A DNA stretch of 64,000 nucleotides from Planctomycetota bacterium (GTDB taxonomy: Bacteria > Planctomycetota > PUPC01 > JACPCR01). The notes beneath the pieces were generated by a model. The model saw only the letters and a list, made by a program, of their open reading frames with translations, was not told the origin of the DNA and did no database searches. The stretch covers positions 1 to 64,000 of the forward strand of contig JAQBXN010000015.1 in assembly GCA_027625095.1 (NCBI GenBank), in the 5' to 3' direction. The number at the start of each line of letters is the position of its first letter. Within the stretch, counting starts at the first letter, position 1. The position numbers were made by a program, and so were the translations under genes. Positions 59,613 to 64,000 of the stretch are shown piece after piece.

Positions 59613-60584
59613 TTAGCGTGCCACTTCACGATCCTGAAAAAGGTAGAGGGCCCCACAGAGGATGGCAGCCTGATACGTCGCGGAATAAAGCACTGCCCGG
59701 ATAATGTAATTGAAAGGGATTACTCGTTCCGATGAAAGTGCATCCGCCAGGAAGAAGTACTGGATATTGAAAAACGCTCTAAGCGGAAACGTAAGAACTG
59801 CGGACCCGCCCGCGTACTTGCGCGACAACTCCTCCGCCACCAGCCCGATCACAAAAAACGCAGCACAGATGCTGAACGTAAAGAGTGGACTCAGCCGCGT
59901 TGATACCGCCACAGCAACGGTAGCGATCACCGATACTGCCAGCATGACAAGAATGCCGGCCAGCGTGACCGACCAGTTGTAATGAAGGAACCGCTCCTTC
60001 AAGGTCTCTGAAACAGGCGGCAGAAAACCGACGATTCCAAATACCAGGGAGAAGACCACCAGTGCCAGACAAATCGCGGTCGAAGGGAACGGACGATCGA
60101 AAAAATAATTCGCCAGAACCGCCCCGAATATGACACTCCCCGTGCCGAGCAGCATTCCCATGATAGGCCCGAAGTCGAGCCTTGTTGTGGCTGTGGCCGG
60201 CACGCCGATCCGTACGGTCATGGTGAGTACCAGCACCATCAGATAGCCGGCGACCACAACGCTGACCATGATTCCGGCATACTTGCCAAGCACGAATTCA
60301 AATCGATCCACTGGCTTGGAGATAACCGTCAGCACCGTCTTCTTTCTAATCTCTTCCGAGATAACGGTGCTGGCCGCCACCACGGACAGCAGCATGCCAG
60401 TCACCATGATGGTTGCGAGCCCCATATCCGTTACCAGCTTGATATGGTTTACCAGGGTGAACATGGTGAACGCCGGACTGAACGCGATCATCGTCAGGGC
60501 ACCCGTGAGCACCACCAGAAAGACTGGCTGACGGATAGTCTCGAAAACTGTATTTCGGGCAATCGCGTAGATGCGGGTAATCAT
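59613..60584 (-). CDS. ABC-2 type permease, first gene of the SPFH/ABC operon
   Basis: 323 residues, with MITRIYAIARNTVFETIRQPVFLVVLTGAL at the N-terminus and six or more membrane helices. EEIRKKTVLTVISKPVDRFEFVLGKYAGIMVSVVVAGYLMVLVL is typical of ABC-2 permeases. It has no ATPase beside it: the only one in the operon lies six genes downstream (52138). The upstream 413 bases should contain the operon's promoter. Confidence 0.85.
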   Translation of the reverse strand: MITRIYAIARNTVFETIRQPVFLVVLTGALTMIAFSPAFTMFTLVNHIKLVTDMGLATIMVTGMLLSVVAASTVISEEIRKKTVLTVISKPVDRFEFVLGKYAGIMVSVVVAGYLMVLVLTMTVRIGVPATATTRLDFGPIMGMLLGTGSVIFGAVLANYFFDRPFPSTAICLALVVFSLVFGIVGFLPPVSETLKERFLHYNWSVTLAGILVMLAVSVIATVAVAVSTRLSPLFTFSICAAFFVIGLVAEELSRKYAGGSAVLTFPLRAFFNIQYFFLADALSSERVIPFNYIIRAVLYSATYQAAILCGALYLFQDREVAR

Positions 60585-60997
60585 AAAACCTGGGGGTATC
60601 GCTCTGTTCGTAGTTGCCCGCCGCAGCGGGACCGGGACCGGCCTGGCGAGATGTTATTTTCAGAGGCAAGGCGGGAGTCCAGGCTCGAAAAGACAATGAT
60701 GCCTGGAATGGACATTTCAGCCGGTCTAGTGCCAGAAAACAGGTTCTTAACCCTCATTACGTTCAGGGCTGCGCGTTATAACGCAAGTGCTGATGGGTGT
60801 CAAAGTTAGGTCAGGGATGGGAGTGTTACGGAACAGGAGTAAGGACGTTAGACATTCGGTGCAGATTGGGGGGCCGGGATGCTGCAAACCATCTGCTCTG
60901 AACCAGACCGTTGACCGAGGGATCGATGCAGATAAGATGCGGCCAACCCTGCGGATGAGTGTATCGGGTTAGCCTTTCCCGGAAATTAAGTATCAAC
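60585..60997. promoter_or_regulatory. Divergent region between the SPFH/ABC operon and the zinc-ribbon gene
   Basis: 413 bases without a gene. It contains a perfect 12-bp palindrome GCGTTATAACGC at 60775-60786. I see no convincing -10/-35 pair for either direction. Promoters for both flanking units must lie here. Confidence 0.35.
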
Positions 60998-61885
60998 ATG
61001 GCCATCAAAGTCAGATGTACCTGCGGAACCGAGTACGATCTCAAGGACGAATTCGCAGGACGAAAAGTGGAATGCCCACAGTGCAGAAGGGTCATCGAAG
61101 TGCCAGGCTCACGGGTACCCGAATTCGGGCATCCGGCTTTTAATCGGGACAAATTTCTCTTGCGGCAGAAGAGGATCTCGATATCCGAAAAATACTACGT
61201 ATGGGATGAGGATGAGAACACGATTCTCTTCGTGGTTCGGCCGGCGCACCTGTTCAGGAATCTGCTGGCAGCTTTTATGACCGTTGCTTTTTTCATGGTC
61301 TCCTCAGGCTCTCTCATCGCCCTGGGGGTTGCAGCGGCGAAGCAGTTGAGCATACCTGAAGCTCCATTTGTTATTGCCGGACTCTTCTTCAGCCTGTTGG
61401 GCGCTGCTTTTGTGGCTGTCGCGCTGATCAAGAAGAGACATGTGACCTTTTATGCTGAGGAGTCTGCCCAGACAAAACTGCTCGAGGTGTTCCAAGACAA
61501 AAAGTTCGAATTCATCAAAGCAACATACACGGTCAACGATGCCGAAGGGAACTGCGTGGCCAAGCTCCAGAAGAACTATCTGTACAACTTTTTCCGAAAA
61601 CGCTGGTACTGTCTCGCCCCGGACGACTCCATCCTGTGCCTGGCAAAGGAGGACTCAGTCATCCTGTCTTTGCTGAGAAGATTTCTGGGTACTTTCTTTG
61701 GACTTTTGCGCACCAATTTCATCATCGTCCTGCCGGAAACGGACGAGGTTATCGGCGAGTTCAATCGTAAATTCACCTTGTTTGACCGTTACGTGCTGGA
61801 TATGACCGCCGACCCGGGACGCAAGCTTGACCGCCGCGTGGCCATCGCTCTTGGGATCATGCTCGATACCGGAGAACGGCGTTGA
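60998..61885 (+). CDS. Zinc-ribbon membrane protein with LURP-one/scramblase-like C-terminus
   Basis: 295 residues from the ATG at 60998; a start 39 bases upstream would delay the zinc motif. N-terminal zinc ribbon VRCTCGTEYDLKDEFAGRKVECPQCRRVIEVPG (C-x-C-x15-C-x2-C). Two membrane helices near 92-112 and 126-145. C-terminal region (AEESAQTKLLEVFQDKKFEFIKATYTVNDAEGNCVAKLQKN ... VIGEFNRKFTLFDRYVLDMTADPGRKLDRRVAIALGIMLDTGERR) resembles the LURP-one/scramblase-like fold. It may bind lipid or DNA; not proven. Overlaps the rhomboid gene by 4 bases. Confidence 0.7.
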   Translation: MAIKVRCTCGTEYDLKDEFAGRKVECPQCRRVIEVPGSRVPEFGHPAFNRDKFLLRQKRISISEKYYVWDEDENTILFVVRPAHLFRNLLAAFMTVAFFMVSSGSLIALGVAAAKQLSIPEAPFVIAGLFFSLLGAAFVAVALIKKRHVTFYAEESAQTKLLEVFQDKKFEFIKATYTVNDAEGNCVAKLQKNYLYNFFRKRWYCLAPDDSILCLAKEDSVILSLLRRFLGTFFGLLRTNFIIVLPETDEVIGEFNRKFTLFDRYVLDMTADPGRKLDRRVAIALGIMLDTGERR

Positions 61886-62712
61886 ACGAGGAAAGCTTAC
61901 CGCCAGCGCCGGATGATCCATGGCAACCGGCAGAAGACGAAACGCTCGAGCAACGGATAGGCTTGGAATCCTCAGCCGGCACTCCTGGGAGCCAACCCGA
62001 TGAGCCGCCTCTGGTCATCACGGCCAGTATGCTGGCCCCGGTATCTGAACAAGAAAAACGTATCGATTTCGAGAAACAAATGCCGAGATTGGCCTCTCTT
62101 GCCCTGGCCATCATTTGCATCCTTGCCGCGGTGTTCATTTGGCAGGCCGCTACGGGCGCTCTGGAGAATGAACAGAGCATCATCGACTCCGGAGCGCTTC
62201 ATCGCCCGAGCGTTGAGAAAGGGCAGGTCTGGCGACTGATGTCCGCGGTGTTTCTACACGGGGACGCTGCCCATCTGATCTCGAACTGCCTGATGCTTTA
62301 TGTCCTTGGCATCGCCACCCAGCATGCTTTCGGAGCGATGACCAGTCTGTTGATCTTTCTGTTTGCAGGTCTTACAGGCTCGTGCCTGAGCATTGCCCTC
62401 CAGATTGGGCCGTCTGTGGGCGCATCGGGCGCGATCTTCGGATTGCTCGGTGCGATCATCGTCTTCTTTTATCGATTTAAGAATCACTTCTTTATCCGCG
62501 ACAATCGAATCGGTTTCGTCCTCCTAGCGTGGGCGATCTACAATTTCGCCACCGGATTCCTGACCCCGTTCATCGATAACTTTGCCCACCTCGGTGGTTT
62601 CATCGGAGGCGGATTTCTGGCCTTCTTGATCAAACCGCGCCTCCTCGTTAAAGAAGGCCTGATCGAAGAAGCCCCCACGATGTCTCAATGGCAGAATCTG
62701 GATCAGAGTTGA
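61882..62712 (+). CDS. Rhomboid-family intramembrane serine protease (TTG start)
   Basis: 276 residues, starting at TTG in TTGA overlapping the preceding stop; GGAG lies 8-9 bases upstream and no ATG exists before residue 50. The first 70 residues are acidic and likely disordered. The catalytic serine is in GASGAIFG and the histidine in NFAHLGGFIGGG, with HGDAAHLISNCLMLY for the oxyanion region. It cuts membrane proteins within the bilayer. Coupled to the LURP-one-like gene. Confidence 0.9.
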   Translation: MNEESLPPAPDDPWQPAEDETLEQRIGLESSAGTPGSQPDEPPLVITASMLAPVSEQEKRIDFEKQMPRLASLALAIICILAAVFIWQAATGALENEQSIIDSGALHRPSVEKGQVWRLMSAVFLHGDAAHLISNCLMLYVLGIATQHAFGAMTSLLIFLFAGLTGSCLSIALQIGPSVGASGAIFGLLGAIIVFFYRFKNHFFIRDNRIGFVLLAWAIYNFATGFLTPFIDNFAHLGGFIGGGFLAFLIKPRLLVKEGLIEEAPTMSQWQNLDQS

Positions 62713-62746
62713 GACCAAGAGATTCCTCCATCAAAACCTAACTTTC

Positions 62747-64000
62747 ATGGACATCGACCTGACCACTCTCGAATTACCGGACGGCTGGAGTCGCAAGGAC
62801 ATTACCAGCGGCTGCATTATCGAAGCGCGTGATCCGGCCGAAGAGCTTTTAGTGCCGTTGAGGGTAGTCGGCCTCCACACATTGCGGCTCGACTTTTTTA
62901 CCTGTGCCAACCGGCGCAATGCGTCGATGCAGTTTCGGCTGACATCACAGCAGATATGGCGGCGGGTGCGGCCAATGAGATTCATCCATGACGATCGCGA
63001 TGCGATTCAGCCCACCGACATTGTCACGCTTGACGTGCAGGCGGGCGATGGGCTGCACATTCGCACCCAGCCAGTGAACACCATCTCTATCGGTAGGATT
63101 GCCCTGACGCCGGCTGTAGCAGGGACACACTCTCCAGGCGAAAAAAAAGTAGCGTTTGTACATGACACCAACATGTCCTTCAGCAAATTCACAGTGAAAG
63201 GCCCTGAAGACGTTTACTCGGTCCTCCAGCCTTACATAGACAGCCATGTCACCCATGTTTTCTGGGGCACCGGCGTTGGGACTTACAGCCCGCTCTACGA
63301 CTCGCAGACACTTGGCTGGCACGGGCAGGAGCAGCAACACTTCATGGCTGACCATCGGGCTCGCACGGCAGTTTTCATGTGCACGCTTATGAAAGCGGGC
63401 AAGGATCCCCTTGCGTTGGCCGTGGAGTACGCTCATGCCAACGGCCTGCAGCTCTGGGCCAACCATCGCATCAGCAAAAACCACGAACATGACTTTCGCG
63501 ACGATTACCCGGGTGGCAGGTTTCTGATCGAACACCGGGACAAACTCGTACTTGAGTCCTCCGGCGAGCCGCACTTTCAAACGGTCGTCTCCCATGCTTA
63601 TCCCGAGATTCGCCAGATGACCGTCCAATGCCTCATAGAGCAGGCTCGCTACGGGGTGGATGGCATTTACATCGACTTTCTTCGCAAGAGTCCGATCGTC
63701 CGCTGGGAAAAGAAGAGCGTGGAAGACTTTGTCATAAAACACGGCTTCGATCCTCGTACGACCCAACCTGAGGGTTTCAAACCGATGTGGTTTGAGCACC
63801 TCTGCACCTACCCGACGCTTCTGCTTCGGGAGCTGCGCTCCGCGCTCGAGCCGATTGAACGTGAGCTTGGCAGGCGAATGCCCATCGCGGTCAATGTGAT
63901 GAGTGGATGGCGATTTACCGATAGCCTGCCTTCGTGCATATTCGATGGGCTCGATCCGTTTACTTGGGCGCGCGAAGGGCTTGTCGATATCGTGATACCC
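62747..64000 (+). CDS. Glycoside-hydrolase-like TIM-barrel protein (3' end outside window)
   Basis: Open from ATG 62747 to the window end (418 codons, no stop). An N-terminal region of about 120 residues looks beta-rich (MDIDLTTLELPDGWSRKDITSG ... DIVTLDVQAGDGLHIRT). From about residue 140 the text suggests a TIM barrel: FVHDTNMSFSKFTV, AVEYAHANGLQLWANHRISKN, EQARYGVDGIYIDFLRKSP and REGLVDIVIP. The G-V-D-G-I-x-I-D-F phrase is shared by hydrolase-like families such as GHL10. No signal peptide seen. Family assignment is a guess from the visible strands. Confidence 0.6.
   Translation, partial: MDIDLTTLELPDGWSRKDITSGCIIEARDPAEELLVPLRVVGLHTLRLDFFTCANRRNASMQFRLTSQQIWRRVRPMRFIHDDRDAIQPTDIVTLDVQAGDGLHIRTQPVNTISIGRIALTPAVAGTHSPGEKKVAFVHDTNMSFSKFTVKGPEDVYSVLQPYIDSHVTHVFWGTGVGTYSPLYDSQTLGWHGQEQQHFMADHRARTAVFMCTLMKAGKDPLALAVEYAHANGLQLWANHRISKNHEHDFRDDYPGGRFLIEHRDKLVLESSGEPHFQTVVSHAYPEIRQMTVQCLIEQARYGVDGIYIDFLRKSPIVRWEKKSVEDFVIKHGFDPRTTQPEGFKPMWFEHLCTYPTLLLRELRSALEPIERELGRRMPIAVNVMSGWRFTDSLPSCIFDGLDPFTWAREGLVDIVIP

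Noticed and set aside
1..64000. tRNA, rRNA, CRISPR array, prophage or integron
   Set aside because: No clover-leaf with a T-loop GGTTCGA-type sequence, no regularly spaced direct repeats with unique spacers, and no integrase or phage structural gene was seen in the spacers.

Overview
This is a chromosomal segment of about 55% GC (estimated by eye) from a Gram-negative (diderm) bacterium. The diderm cell plan is shown by a TonB-dependent receptor C-terminus, an Mla lipid-transport operon and several secreted proteins. DUF4838-LamG proteins, kelch and propeller proteins, an SPFH/P-type ATPase/ABC operon and heptameric intergenic repeats suggest the PVC superphylum (Lentisphaerota/Verrucomicrobiota) or a neighbouring lineage such as Hydrogenedentota or Sumerlaeota. 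That placement is inferred from gene content, not computed. I found no tRNA, rRNA, CRISPR array or intact transposase.

Layout. 1-2305 (+): end of a TonB receptor, then a LamG protein with a beta-propeller inserted in it. 2360-6346 (-): five tightly packed genes for an uncharacterised membrane complex built around a DUF6754 protein. 6443-9507 (-): CheY-like regulator, CHASE histidine kinase broken by a one-base frameshift, and pgsA. 9508-11298: palindromic repeats, a metallophosphoesterase and a decayed 2-oxoacid dehydrogenase E2 fragment. 11299-14339 (-): crcB-mlaE-mlaF-mlaD-mlaC. 14416-21701: iron-type ABC permease, a helical protein, a TIM-barrel epimerase, a secreted orphan and a DUF4838-LamG protein. 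21892-25221 (+): citrate synthase, second epimerase-like protein, holA. 25308-29067 (-): kelch protein, GH4 glycosidase and dinB. 29237-39025 (+): AlkP-superfamily protein, secreted coiled-coil protein, leuB, argJ, a double Clp-N/UVR protein, a class I glutamine amidotransferase, a secreted hydrolase and a cyclophilin.

39077-45050 (-): complete iscR-iscS-iscU-iscA plus hscB-hscA-fdx, the two halves separated by an intrinsic terminator. IscU, IscA, ferredoxin, HscA and HscB look intact. IscS, however, has Leu where the PLP-binding lysine should be (residue 204) and Gln where the catalytic histidine should be (residue 102), while keeping the sulfur-carrying Cys328. This predicts an Fe-S assembly system whose sulfur does not come from this IscS.

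45484-48805 (+): two small membrane proteins and a propeller-esterase fusion. 48836-60584 (-): an eight-gene run encoding an ABC-2 permease, three SPFH proteins (one fused to a large polytopic membrane domain), a P1B ATPase with an unusual CPG motif, an ABC ATPase, a second permease and a large membrane-anchored protein. I read it as one membrane-domain transport machine and consider it, with the DUF6754 cluster and the altered IscS, the best candidate for undescribed biology here. 60998-64000 (+): zinc-ribbon/LURP-one-like membrane protein, rhomboid protease, and a TIM-barrel glycoside-hydrolase-like protein running off the window.
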